64,000 nucleotides of DNA from NCBI RefSeq assembly GCF_020035535.1, contig NZ_CP083350.1:2614501-2678500 (forward strand). Direction: 5' to 3'. Below the pieces are notes generated by a model, which was given only the letters and a program-made list of their open reading frames with translations, made no database searches and was not told the origin of the DNA. This DNA comes from Ensifer adhaerens (GTDB lineage: Bacteria > Pseudomonadota > Alphaproteobacteria > Rhizobiales > Rhizobiaceae). Below, piece after piece: positions 17,754-26,018 of the stretch (its first letter is position 1; every line of letters starts with the position of its first letter). Made by a program: the position numbers and the translations under genes.

Positions 17754-17787
17754 AGGACGTCACGAAACAAATGTGAGGAGATTCGTA

Positions 17788-18540
17788 ATGCGCCATGACG
17801 ACCGTCCGCCAGCACGCCTTATCGGCTGGATTGCTCGCTCCCTCGACGTTCTCTTCGCCGCCGTCTGCTTGGCGGTTCTAAGCCCCGTGATGCTGCTCAT
17901 TGCGGTGGCGATCATCGCGGAGAGCGGCCGTCCGGTGTTCTTCTCCCAGGTGCGCCTTGGACAGGGCGGCAGGCACTTTCGGATTTATAAGTTTCGCAAA
18001 TTTCGCGCCGACTGCAGCCCCGTCGGCCTTCCATTGACGGTCAATAATGACGGTCGCACGTCCAGAATTGGACGAATACTCGCAAAAACGAAGTTCGATG
18101 AGCTCCCGCAATTCTATAACATCCTTCGGGGAGATATGGCCTTTGTCGGCCCGCGGCCAGAGAGCCTCGCTTTTGCCGACTGCTTCGACGACAAGCACCG
18201 GGCTATCTTGGACTATAGGCCTGGAATATTCGGTCCGAGCCAGGCAGCGTTTCGCAATGAGGCCAGCCTGTACCCCGTGAATACCGACCTGATCAAGGTT
18301 TATCGAGAAGTGATCTTCCCGCTGAAGGCCTGTCTCGATCTCGAATATTACCCGCGTAAGACCATGCTCAAGGACCTAGTGTGGATCGTTCGCGGAGTCA
18401 TGGCGGTGGCCGGCCTCCATCCAACATTGACCAAGCTTCCGACGCAACTGCCCACGCTGCGGACCAGCCAGACGCCTGTGACGGAGGGCGCTCTATCGCC
18501 ACCTTCGAGCTGGAGCCACGCGAGGAGGATGCAACTATGA
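17788..18540 (+). CDS. Priming sugar-phosphate transferase (bacterial sugar transferase family)
   Basis: Likely starts repeat-unit assembly by moving a sugar phosphate onto undecaprenyl phosphate. About 250 residues with one N-terminal hydrophobic helix (~20-45) and the catalytic domain: PVFFSQVRLGQGGRHFRIYK, the KFDELPQFYNILRGDMAFVGPRPE block and a late DLEYYPRKTMLKDL. This is the short, single-helix (WbaP C-terminal-like) form. ATG at 17788 has AGGAG eight bases upstream; GTG at 17773 is less likely. The last four bases overlap the kinase gene start. It is the only recognisable initiating enzyme in the locus. Confidence 0.88.
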   Translation: MRHDDRPPARLIGWIARSLDVLFAAVCLAVLSPVMLLIAVAIIAESGRPVFFSQVRLGQGGRHFRIYKFRKFRADCSPVGLPLTVNNDGRTSRIGRILAKTKFDELPQFYNILRGDMAFVGPRPESLAFADCFDDKHRAILDYRPGIFGPSQAAFRNEASLYPVNTDLIKVYREVIFPLKACLDLEYYPRKTMLKDLVWIVRGVMAVAGLHPTLTKLPTQLPTLRTSQTPVTEGALSPPSSWSHARRMQL

Positions 18541-19499
18541 GATGGGTAACTCCGCGGAGGCCCTTTGACCAGGGTCCCGCGGACGCGACGCAGGGATCGT
18601 CGCAGCGCACAGCGGCAACGCCAGTGCCTCGGGAGAGGTGGGGTTCGGGCGTGCTCCTCCGTGCGGAAAGCCCGCCCCCCTCGCGAGCATGCAATCCCGG
18701 CGCGATTCCATCGTCGTGGGCAAGGACACAGATGGCGCCAAGGTGCAACACCGTCATCGTCGAGCTTTTCGGGCCAGCTGCCTCCGGGAAGACGACCCTT
18801 GCCCGAGCCCTCGAGGCGGCGCTCGATGCTAGGGGCATCGCGGTGCGGCTCGTCGGGAGCTCGCGTCCCGCAGAAAAAGGTTCTGAGCCACCAGGAGCAG
18901 GAATTAGGCCGCCCTCCGCACTGCCCGCAGCCTTGGCCCGCGCCTCGAAAGTCTTCACCGCTCTGGACGCGCTGGTGCCAGGCGTCTCCGTCGACCCGCT
19001 CGTCGGGCAATTGATTGAGATCCTGCCGCCAAAGAGCTGGACTAGAGCCATCCGGGCTCGACGTTATCTGCGCAATATCTGCGGCTCCTGGAGCGCGGCG
19101 CTGACCTCGGACAGCGTCGTCATCTTCGATCAGGGTTTTATGAATTCACTCTGCTCGCTCGCTCTCTTTTCCGGTGCGCTAAGCCAGCATGCCCTGTCGC
19201 GAGGACTATCGCTTGTCCCGGCGCCCGATTTGCTCATTCGCGTTGAGACGCCGCGTGAAGTGCTGCAGGCGCGCCTTGAAAAGCGACTGCGTCGTCAAGG
19301 GGTGTTTGAGCGACTGTTCGAGAGCGACATCCAAAGATCGCTTCGGCAGATCGAGATCTCCTCGATGATTGATGATTTGCTGAAAGCGCGCGGCCGGCAT
19401 CCGATGCGTGTGAGTTGGCGGGACCAAGACACCCTCGCAATGGCCGTTGAGACGATCGCGGACGAAATCATCTTGAAGAAGGGACACGGATTGCGATGA
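18537..19499 (+). CDS. P-loop kinase-like protein of the polysaccharide locus
   Basis: About 320 residues with a thymidylate-kinase-like P-loop (ELFGPAASGKTTLARAL, residues ~76-92), a likely Walker B/DR region (SVVIFDQGFMNS) and a basic Arg-rich lid-like segment (ARLEKRLRRQGVFERL). The first 65 residues are low complexity and Pro/Arg/Ser rich. ATG at 18732, with AAGGA six bases upstream, would remove them and may be the true start. ATG at 18537 overlaps the upstream stop by four bases with GAGGAGG upstream. Substrate unknown; a glycan, lipid carrier or sugar is more likely than dTMP given the context (inference). A second protein with a kinase domain of this type is encoded at 24305-25846. 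Confidence 0.7.
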   Translation: MRWVTPRRPFDQGPADATQGSSQRTAATPVPRERWGSGVLLRAESPPPSRACNPGAIPSSWARTQMAPRCNTVIVELFGPAASGKTTLARALEAALDARGIAVRLVGSSRPAEKGSEPPGAGIRPPSALPAALARASKVFTALDALVPGVSVDPLVGQLIEILPPKSWTRAIRARRYLRNICGSWSAALTSDSVVIFDQGFMNSLCSLALFSGALSQHALSRGLSLVPAPDLLIRVETPREVLQARLEKRLRRQGVFERLFESDIQRSLRQIEISSMIDDLLKARGRHPMRVSWRDQDTLAMAVETIADEIILKKGHGLR

Positions 19500-19624
19500 C
19501 CTGACTTCAGCGCGAAATCGCCTTGTACCCGCGACGCTGAATTGAGAATTGACGGAGCAAACAGAGCCGTTTTCATCGGCCGCGTCCGGCGCCGATTGAC
19601 CGGTTGCAGAAAGGAAAGCCAGCT

Positions 19625-21595
19625 ATGGTAGATAAGATCGGCACGGATGCTGGCGAGGACCTCACCGGTGGCGCTGAAAACGATTTGCTCGATGGCAAGG
19701 GGGGAAACGACAGGCTTTACGGCAAGGATGGCAATGACATCCTTTATGGCCGGAGTGGGGATGACCTGCTCGACGGAATGGCCGGCGCGGACACCATGTA
19801 CGGCGGATCAGGCAATGACCGCTACAGGATCGATAATGTCGGCGATGTGATCAGCGAGGATGAAAACAACGACGGCATCGATGATGGCGGAATCGACCTG
19901 GTCGAGAGTTCTGTCACGTTCACCCTACCCAAGTTCTTTGAAAATCTGACGCTGACGGGGACGGACGCCATCAACGCGACAGGCAATGAACTCGACAACA
20001 AGATCAAAGGAAATGCCGCTGCGAACGTACTGGCTGGAGACGGGGGAAAAGATATACTGACTGGCGGTGGCGGCGCCGACACGTTCCTATTCGGTCCAGC
20101 TGCGGTCAGTAGCACGGACCGGGTGGTGGACTTCGACGCGGACGACCGATTTGGAATCTTCGCCGCCGATTACGGCCTGAGAGCGGGCAGCGGTCTGACC
20201 AATGGGAGACTGTCGAGCGACTACTTCACCATTGTGAGTTCCGGCAATCAGGCGAGCACGTCTCACGGGCAGTTCATCTACTTGAGTGGGACTCGGACTT
20301 TGATGTGGGACGGAGATGGTGCCGGCGGCGCCGCCGGGATCGCGATCGCCACCTTCGATACCGATATTGCAAGCTTCCTGAGCGCCGACCGCTTCATGAT
20401 TTTCGGGTCTGGCGGTTCAGAACCATCGCCGCAGATATCGATCACGGACGGAGCGCCGAACCCGCAGACGGAAGGCAGCACAGCCACGATCAAATTCATG
20501 ATCACGCTGTCGGAGGCGGCTTCCGAGGCGGTGCGCATCACCTACAGTACGCAAGACGGCACGGCGACAGCCAGTGAGGACTTCGTGGGCGTGAGCGGTG
20601 GCGTGGTCGACATCCCGGCCGGGCAGACAAGCGTCGAAGTCACCATCAATCTGCGCGACGACACCATCGTGGAGAATACCGAGACCTTCAAGGTCCTGAT
20701 CAACTCGGCAAAGCTCGTCACGAGCGGCACGGCGCTCACCCTTGCCGATTCCTCGGGAACGGGCAGTATCGCCGACAATGATCTCAGCCCGCCTTCGCAT
20801 CCGACCGTGGTCAACATCATTGACACCAGCATCAAGGCAGGCGGGATCAACAGTTCGGATCCGTCAGGGCTGGCCTATGTGCCGGGCCAGGGCCTCTTCC
20901 TTTCCGATTCGGAAGTGGATGAGAGCCCATTCTTCCGCGCGAACAATCTGTTCCAGATCAGCACGAGTGGTGTCCTGGAGAACTCCTTCAGCCTTGCAAC
21001 CTTCACGAAGGAGCCGACGGGTCTGGCATTCAACCCGGTTACCGGTCATTTGCTCATCACGGACGATGACAAGTATTCGATCTACTGGGTCGATCCGAAG
21101 AACCCGACAGCGAGGCTCGGGACGGCCTCGGCAAAGTCCCTCAACTGTGACGATCCGGAGGACGTCGCCGTCAACCCGAACAATGGCAACGTGTTCATTG
21201 TCAACGGGACTTCCCATACGATCGTCGAGATCGACAAGACATTCAGCCAGGTTCTCTCCAGGATCACTCTTCCCGTGGAAATCAAGGATCCGGAGGCGCT
21301 GGCCTATGACGCCCAGCATGACGTGTTCTTCGTGGGCGGCGGCTTCAGCAAGAATATCTGGGTTGTCGATCACGGCGGCAACATCCTGCAGTCCATCGAC
21401 CTTCTTAAGGATTACCGCAACCCGATTGGCGGCACCAGCGTCAAGGTCAAGGACCTGGAATTGGCGCCGAGCAGTGATCCCAATGACGATCCAGGTAAAA
21501 TGAATCTCTATGTCGCCGACTACGGGAACAGCCATGTGAATGACGGGCGCGTGATCGAAATCGACTTGGGCCATGATTGGCTCATTGTCGCTTAG
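19625..21595 (+). CDS. RTX / Calx-beta / beta-propeller protein
   Basis: 656 residues with no Sec signal. At the N-terminus, residues ~8-75 carry about six RTX calcium-binding nonapeptides (GGNDRLYG, GNDILYG, GDDLLDG). A second RTX-like set lies near 125-160 (GNAAANVLAGDGGKDILTGG). A Calx-beta domain covers ~265-385 (EGSTATIKFMITLSEA, GTATASEDFVG, NTETFKV). A six-bladed propeller resembling SdiA-regulated/NHL proteins fills ~400-650 (PSGLAYVPGQGLFLSD, PEDVAVNPNNGNVFIVN, PEALAYDAQHDVFFVG). RTX repeats at the N-terminus rather than the C-terminus are unusual for a type I substrate. ATG at 19625 has GAAAGGAAAG upstream. It may be exported by the transporter at 4024-7223 as a matrix or adhesion protein (inference). 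Confidence 0.82.
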   Translation: MVDKIGTDAGEDLTGGAENDLLDGKGGNDRLYGKDGNDILYGRSGDDLLDGMAGADTMYGGSGNDRYRIDNVGDVISEDENNDGIDDGGIDLVESSVTFTLPKFFENLTLTGTDAINATGNELDNKIKGNAAANVLAGDGGKDILTGGGGADTFLFGPAAVSSTDRVVDFDADDRFGIFAADYGLRAGSGLTNGRLSSDYFTIVSSGNQASTSHGQFIYLSGTRTLMWDGDGAGGAAGIAIATFDTDIASFLSADRFMIFGSGGSEPSPQISITDGAPNPQTEGSTATIKFMITLSEAASEAVRITYSTQDGTATASEDFVGVSGGVVDIPAGQTSVEVTINLRDDTIVENTETFKVLINSAKLVTSGTALTLADSSGTGSIADNDLSPPSHPTVVNIIDTSIKAGGINSSDPSGLAYVPGQGLFLSDSEVDESPFFRANNLFQISTSGVLENSFSLATFTKEPTGLAFNPVTGHLLITDDDKYSIYWVDPKNPTARLGTASAKSLNCDDPEDVAVNPNNGNVFIVNGTSHTIVEIDKTFSQVLSRITLPVEIKDPEALAYDAQHDVFFVGGGFSKNIWVVDHGGNILQSIDLLKDYRNPIGGTSVKVKDLELAPSSDPNDDPGKMNLYVADYGNSHVNDGRVIEIDLGHDWLIVA

Positions 21596-21988
21596 CACTC
21601 TAGTTGCGGCTGTCGTCTGCGGATCAGAGCTTTGCGCCATTGCCTGGTGCGCTCGGCACTGCAGCGCCGCGCGTCTTATCAGACGCGCAAAAGTCGCGGT
21701 AGACACTTTGAATTGGCGCAATGTCTTTCTTCTTAAATCGAGAACGATTTAAGGAGACATGCAATAGGCAGGCCAGGCGGCGCTGGCAAACCCCGGCAGG
21801 GCAGGCGTGGCGGTGAGACAAGTGAGCGACCTGCGTTCCTTAGTCTCTTCGTCGCACCGCACGAGCTGTGCAATGCCAGGCCCAACCGCATCGTCCGTCA
21901 GGTCACGAAGGCCACGCCGCATCTGCGCAATAGCGAAGCAATGGCGCTGGAAGCCATTGCCTTCGTAAAGCGGCGAGGGCCAAGCCTA
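21596..21988. other. Intergenic region with rhizobial palindromic repeat
   Basis: 393 bp between convergent genes. It holds the two-hairpin element at 21661-21765. The rest (21770-21988) shows no supported gene. Confidence 0.6.
21661..21765 (+). repeat. Intergenic palindromic element with two hairpins
   Basis: Hairpin 1 is GCGCGTC-TTATCA-GACGCGC (21669-21688). Hairpin 2 has a CTTAAATCG stem (21732-21740 with 21745-21753), an AGAA loop and an outer ATGTCT/AGACAT pair. ACACTTTGAATTG joins them. I recall near-identical elements scattered between genes in Rhizobiaceae genomes. A related half element is at 26278-26337. In this position it may act as a bidirectional terminator. Confidence 0.65.
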
Positions 21989-23011
21989 TCACGTCAGATA
22001 GCTCAACTCAGGGCGAACCCGCCCGGCTGCGATTCGGTAGCGCCACCACTCGATCGTCTTTTCGAGGCCGCTGTCGAGCGTTTCGCGAGGGGCCCAGCCC
22101 GTCAACTCTCGCAAACGATCCGAGTCGGCGATTAGGGCCATCACTTCCGATGCAGCCGGCCGCTTGCGAACGTCTTCCGCGATTATCGGTTTGGCTGGCC
22201 CAGCCACTAGTTCGCGAATGCGATCGACAGTCTCAGAAATGGTAACTGCAAACCCCGAGCCTGCATTATAAGCGGCACCCCATTTCAGCTGTTCCGCTCG
22301 GCCGATGGCTAGAAACGCACTGACAGTATCGTCAACGAAATTGAAATCTCGTATCGGGCTAAGGTCACCAATCCGGATCTCTTTCGATTCCGGCTGGAGG
22401 GCCTGCCGGATGATCGTCGGAATGACGGCGCGCTCGCTTTGACGCGGCCCGTAAGTGTTGAAGGGGCGCATGATGACGGCGGGCGTCTCGAATGATCGGG
22501 CATAGGCCTCTACCATCTTGTCCGCACCAATCTTGCTGGCGGAATAGGGTGACTGACCTTGAAGTGGGTGTTCTTCGGTGATTGGTGTGAACAGCGCGGT
22601 GCCGTAGACTTCGGAGGTTGACGTGTGGACCATCCGGCCGACCCCGCCTGCGCGACAAGCCTCGAGCACGTTCACCGTGCCCGTTACGTTGGTGTCCACA
22701 TAGGATTGCGGCGCACTATAGCTGTAAGGGATCGCGATCAACGCGGCGAGGTGAAATACGACATCTGCGCCGTCGACCAGCTTGCGCACAAAATGGGAGT
22801 CGCGGACATCGCCCGCCACGAGATTCATAGCTTGGCGAAGCTCGGCGGGGGTATCATCTAGCCACCCCCTTTGCCCGAAAGAGTTGTAGAGACTGAGCGC
22901 GGTGACCTTTGCGCCCTGGCGTACCAAGCTCTCCGCCAGATGCGAACCAATGAAGCCATCGGCTCCAGTGATCACCGTCTTCAGTCCGTCGTAGCGCGTA
23001 TCGATAGCCAT
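21989..23011 (-). CDS. NAD-dependent sugar-nucleotide 4,6-dehydratase (LegB-like SDR)
   Basis: Extended short-chain dehydrogenase, 340 residues. The NAD-binding motif TGADGFIGSHLAE is at residue ~15. The LYNSFGQRGWLDD segment is typical of the LegB subgroup of UDP-GlcNAc 4,6-dehydratases. It also has HLAALIAIPYSY, the catalytic Tyr-Lys in SPYSASKIGADK, and MRPFNTYGPRQSERAVIPT. It would form the 4-keto-6-deoxy sugar used by the LegC-like aminotransferase at 16521. It is the last gene of a minus-strand set with the GT4 and kinase-fusion genes, about 110 bp after the GT4 stop. C3/C5 stereochemistry and base specificity are not readable from the sequence. Confidence 0.85.
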   Translation of the reverse strand: MAIDTRYDGLKTVITGADGFIGSHLAESLVRQGAKVTALSLYNSFGQRGWLDDTPAELRQAMNLVAGDVRDSHFVRKLVDGADVVFHLAALIAIPYSYSAPQSYVDTNVTGTVNVLEACRAGGVGRMVHTSTSEVYGTALFTPITEEHPLQGQSPYSASKIGADKMVEAYARSFETPAVIMRPFNTYGPRQSERAVIPTIIRQALQPESKEIRIGDLSPIRDFNFVDDTVSAFLAIGRAEQLKWGAAYNAGSGFAVTISETVDRIRELVAGPAKPIIAEDVRKRPAASEVMALIADSDRLRELTGWAPRETLDSGLEKTIEWWRYRIAAGRVRPELSYLT

Positions 23012-23121
23012 AGCACTCAGTTCCCCATCGTTGCGTTATTTCTGCTTGAACCCGCGAAGTTCAAGATGGCGGCGTACCCACGGAGGCGACAGGGGATCGC
23101 CACCGAGTCCCCCACCTCCAT

Positions 23122-24279
23122 TCATGAATCCGAAAGCACAGAATCATAAACTGCAGTTGTCTCCGCCACGAGGCGGTCGAGGGAGAAGCGCTTCTCGTAC
23201 CAAGCCCGTCCGGCCTCTCCCATCTGGCGACGATACAGTGGAGCCGCAATAAGCAAGCGCAGACGGTCGCGGAGGACATCAATGTTTCCCCGCGGTACAA
23301 CGAATCCGGTCTCGCTCTCGCGAACCGACTCGCGCACTCCTCCAACGTCTGACGCAATCACTGGCAGGCCCGCTCGCATAGCCTCGAGGATCGAGCGCGG
23401 GAATCCCTCCCAATTGGAAGCGAGCACAAATATCTGCCCGTCCGCCAAACGCTCTGCCACATCCTGTCGATAACCCGCAAAGCGAACGCGCGACGCGATC
23501 CCCAGCGAGGCGGCAAGCGCCTCGACGGAGGAGAGCAAGGGCCCGTCACCAACCAGCTCCAGCTGCCAATCGAGGTCCGTTAACTGCGCAAGGGCGCGCA
23601 AGAGCGTCGCATGGTCTTTTTGCCAGGCCATGCGTGCCACCATTACAATCTTGGGCGGCGATCTTTCCGGTCGGGCGCGAAGCGATTCCTTGACGTCGGG
23701 CATGGCATTCGGGATTGCCACGAGCCGATCTTTGCGAGTCAGGAAGCTCCGTTCGGCGGCACTGAAGTCAGATTCACATACCGTGATGATACGAGACGCA
23801 AGCGGTGCTGCGGCCCATTCGACCAGCCAAAAAATAACACGATGGATCCATGGATGCCCCTTCGTGAAACCCCAGCCGTGGGCGGTAAACAGAGCCGGAA
23901 TACCAAGACTGGACGCGGCAATCCGACCAAGCAGGCCCGCAGTGGTAGAGTGCGTCGATACGATGTCGGGGCGAAGCTGACGTAATAGTTCTCGGATCTC
24001 AAGTACAGCTTTCACGGCCTGGAAGGGCCCCACGCTGCGATGCAGGTTTTGTACGCAATGAATGGGAATTCCACAATCTCTAAGGTGATTGGCAAACCGA
24101 CCGTCGCGACCAGCCAAAATCGTCACCTCCGCACCTCTGGATCGAAGCGCAGTGGATAGATCGCGCACGTGAATGTGTGCCCCCCCGATTTCGTCTCCGC
24201 GCGAAATCACGAAAACGATGCGTAGACGATGGTCGACCTGCTCGGTCGTCCGCTGTTCGTGTGACGATAGAATAGACAT
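23122..24279 (-). CDS. GT4-family glycosyltransferase
   Basis: About 385 residues with the GT-B fold. The N-terminal acceptor domain has GGAHIHVRDLSTAL and PDIVSTHSTTAGLLGR. The C-terminal donor domain has VARMAWQKDHATLLRAL, LVGDGPL, the retaining GT4 E-x7-E motif in SNWEGFPRSILEAMRAGLPV, and SDVGGVRE. Cytoplasmic; adds one sugar of the repeat unit. ATG at 24279 with a purine-rich GGGGGG stretch close upstream is preferred over the earlier in-frame start at 24312. It follows the kinase-fusion gene by 25 bp. This is the only recognisable chain-extending glycosyltransferase in the window. Confidence 0.9.
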   Translation of the reverse strand: MSILSSHEQRTTEQVDHRLRIVFVISRGDEIGGAHIHVRDLSTALRSRGAEVTILAGRDGRFANHLRDCGIPIHCVQNLHRSVGPFQAVKAVLEIRELLRQLRPDIVSTHSTTAGLLGRIAASSLGIPALFTAHGWGFTKGHPWIHRVIFWLVEWAAAPLASRIITVCESDFSAAERSFLTRKDRLVAIPNAMPDVKESLRARPERSPPKIVMVARMAWQKDHATLLRALAQLTDLDWQLELVGDGPLLSSVEALAASLGIASRVRFAGYRQDVAERLADGQIFVLASNWEGFPRSILEAMRAGLPVIASDVGGVRESVRESETGFVVPRGNIDVLRDRLRLLIAAPLYRRQMGEAGRAWYEKRFSLDRLVAETTAVYDSVLSDS

Positions 24280-24304
24280 CGGCACCCCCCGGCCACAGCT
24301 ACAC

Positions 24305-25846
24305 TTAAACACAACTCCACAGAGCCTGCATCACGGCTTTCACCGTGTCCTCGAGCGGCTGGTCCGTATCGACGGAAATCACGCGCGAATTCGGGAACTC
24401 AGTCTCCATCTCGATCTTTCTGCGCCTCTTTACGGCTGCGGGATCGGGTCCTTCTTTCTTAATGCGAACCGCGTCCCTTCTCAGCGACGTCTCGATCGGC
24501 GCGGTTAAACGGATGACAAGCGTCGGCTGCGGGAGCCCGGTGTAGAGCGCCCGCTCGCGTCTCATCAGCCACTGCTTCAGGCCACGTCCGCACCGCGCCA
24601 GCGCCTCATCATCGAACCGACTGCTGTCGACCGCGCCAAGGGTCGCGGAAGGGTAACGATCGGCAATCACAATCGACCCCGCGGCGGCATAGCGCCAGCA
24701 ACGGCTCAGAAGCGCGCGGCGGTCGTGGGCCAGAACAGTGAGCCACAGAGTATTCAGCAAAGAAGGCGGCACGTTTTGCTGCTGCTCACGTTCCGCACGC
24801 GCGCTGGATCGGTGTCCGGGCAGGATCCGCCGGGCCAAAGGAAGGAGGAGGCGCGGGAGGAGCGAAACGAACGTCGCGGGAGGTTTGCCGACATGGACGG
24901 CGCGGACATCGAAATGATGGCCCAGAATGCGGGCGGAGGCGAGACTCAAGGTGGATTTTCCCGTGCCCATGGGACCGACAAAAGCGATTACGAGCCCTGC
25001 CGCGATAGGGATAAGCCTGCGGCGACGCCTCAGCAGCAACAGTAGGACACGTTGTATGCGTGACAGCGCTTCCGAGAGTGTGTTGAGCCGTCGCCAGCCA
25101 CGGAGCTGGACCGCTAGCTGACGACCAAGCAGGATCCGGCGAACCATGGCCCGCGGCTCGGCGATGGCTTCGATCAGGTCATGAAGAAGCGAAACAGGCG
25201 CACCCGAAAACCAGGTCGTCCAGAGCTCCTCGGCCTTGCCAAGGTTCGCGCTTGCACAGAGCCATCTCAGCTCCTGCAGCACGAGGTCGTAGTGGCGCTG
25301 AAGCAAAAACAGCTCCGCAAGACTGGTATGCTTGAGCGCAACTCGGAGCGCAAAGAGCACCAGTTCGGCCTCGACCGTGGGGACCGGAACGCCGTGCAAG
25401 CGACGCGTATTGGCCAGTAGCGCCCATTCCACCGGGAGATGGTAGGCCTTGACCAGACTGTCACCGGTGACGATCTGGAAATAGGCGTGCACGTGGAGCA
25501 GCTGCGGCGCATCGGGATCCAGAGCAAAGGCGTGGAAGACACCGGGATGTCCGGCCCCGTTCGCGGAGACCGCAAGCTTGAACCCGCTTTCGACCAGCGC
25601 GGTTTGGAAGCCGGCGGCGTCCTGGCGGTCGACGAGCAGGTCCAGATCCCCTTCGCCCGCAAGGCTCTCGGCAAGCCGCAGATTGCTCTTCCAGTGGCAG
25701 TACCGCAGCCCCATACGGTCCAGCGAGGCGAGCAGGCGACGTATCGGCTCCTTCGGTGCGGGGAGGGCCGACGTGGTTTCGGGGCCGGCTAATCCAGCGA
25801 GGTAGGCTTTAGGCTGCATGGACGTCAAATGACGGCGACTGAACAT
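24305..25846 (-). CDS. Nucleotidyltransferase-kinase fusion protein
   Basis: About 513 residues in two parts. The N-terminal ~230 residues resemble MNT-type nucleotidyltransferases, with LRYCHWKSNLRLAESLAG and the metal-binding GDLDLLVD near residue 65. The C-terminal ~225 residues are a thymidylate-kinase-like P-loop domain: GPMGTGKSTL at ~291-300, IVIADRYPS (DR motif) near 395, and an Arg-rich lid (VKRRRKIEMET). ATG at 25846 is preferred because AGGAG lies ~11 bases upstream and it starts two bases after the stop of the nucleotidyltransferase remnant. It was therefore once the second gene of an operon with that gene. Substrate unknown. Clustering with capsule genes suggests phosphorylation or nucleotidylation of a glycan or its carrier (inference). 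Confidence 0.72.
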   Translation of the reverse strand: MFSRRHLTSMQPKAYLAGLAGPETTSALPAPKEPIRRLLASLDRMGLRYCHWKSNLRLAESLAGEGDLDLLVDRQDAAGFQTALVESGFKLAVSANGAGHPGVFHAFALDPDAPQLLHVHAYFQIVTGDSLVKAYHLPVEWALLANTRRLHGVPVPTVEAELVLFALRVALKHTSLAELFLLQRHYDLVLQELRWLCASANLGKAEELWTTWFSGAPVSLLHDLIEAIAEPRAMVRRILLGRQLAVQLRGWRRLNTLSEALSRIQRVLLLLLRRRRRLIPIAAGLVIAFVGPMGTGKSTLSLASARILGHHFDVRAVHVGKPPATFVSLLPRLLLPLARRILPGHRSSARAEREQQQNVPPSLLNTLWLTVLAHDRRALLSRCWRYAAAGSIVIADRYPSATLGAVDSSRFDDEALARCGRGLKQWLMRRERALYTGLPQPTLVIRLTAPIETSLRRDAVRIKKEGPDPAAVKRRRKIEMETEFPNSRVISVDTDQPLEDTVKAVMQALWSCV

Positions 25847-25849
25847 CCT

Positions 25850-26018
25850 CAATCGAGCTCCTGGGCGGTCTGGAAATCGTCTATCCGGCCAAATTCGAGC
25901 CGGACGACAGCAGCTCGAGCACCCGCTGTGATCGAACCGGCCCCAACGGCATCGCGAGGACCATGGTATACGGGCGCAGGCGAGTTCCCTGACCGCCACA
26001 TCGCATTACGGCTTTCAT
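25850..26018 (-). pseudogene. Internally deleted paralogue of the sugar nucleotidyltransferase
   Basis: From ATG at 26018 the minus strand encodes GGQGTRLRPYTMVL and VRSQRVLELL, matching the first ~37 codons of the gene at 15842. It then jumps to LEFGRIDDFQTAQELD and a stop, matching LDIGRIEDFQTAQELD close to that gene's C-terminus. Roughly 550 bp of the middle is gone and the two parts are out of frame. The downstream start follows the remnant stop by two bases, so the deletion kept the translational junction. Confidence 0.85.

Noticed and set aside
15842..24279. A complete legionaminic acid pathway
   Set aside because: Only LegB- and LegC-like steps are present; nonulosonate synthase, hydrolysing epimerase and CMP-transferase are absent from the window.
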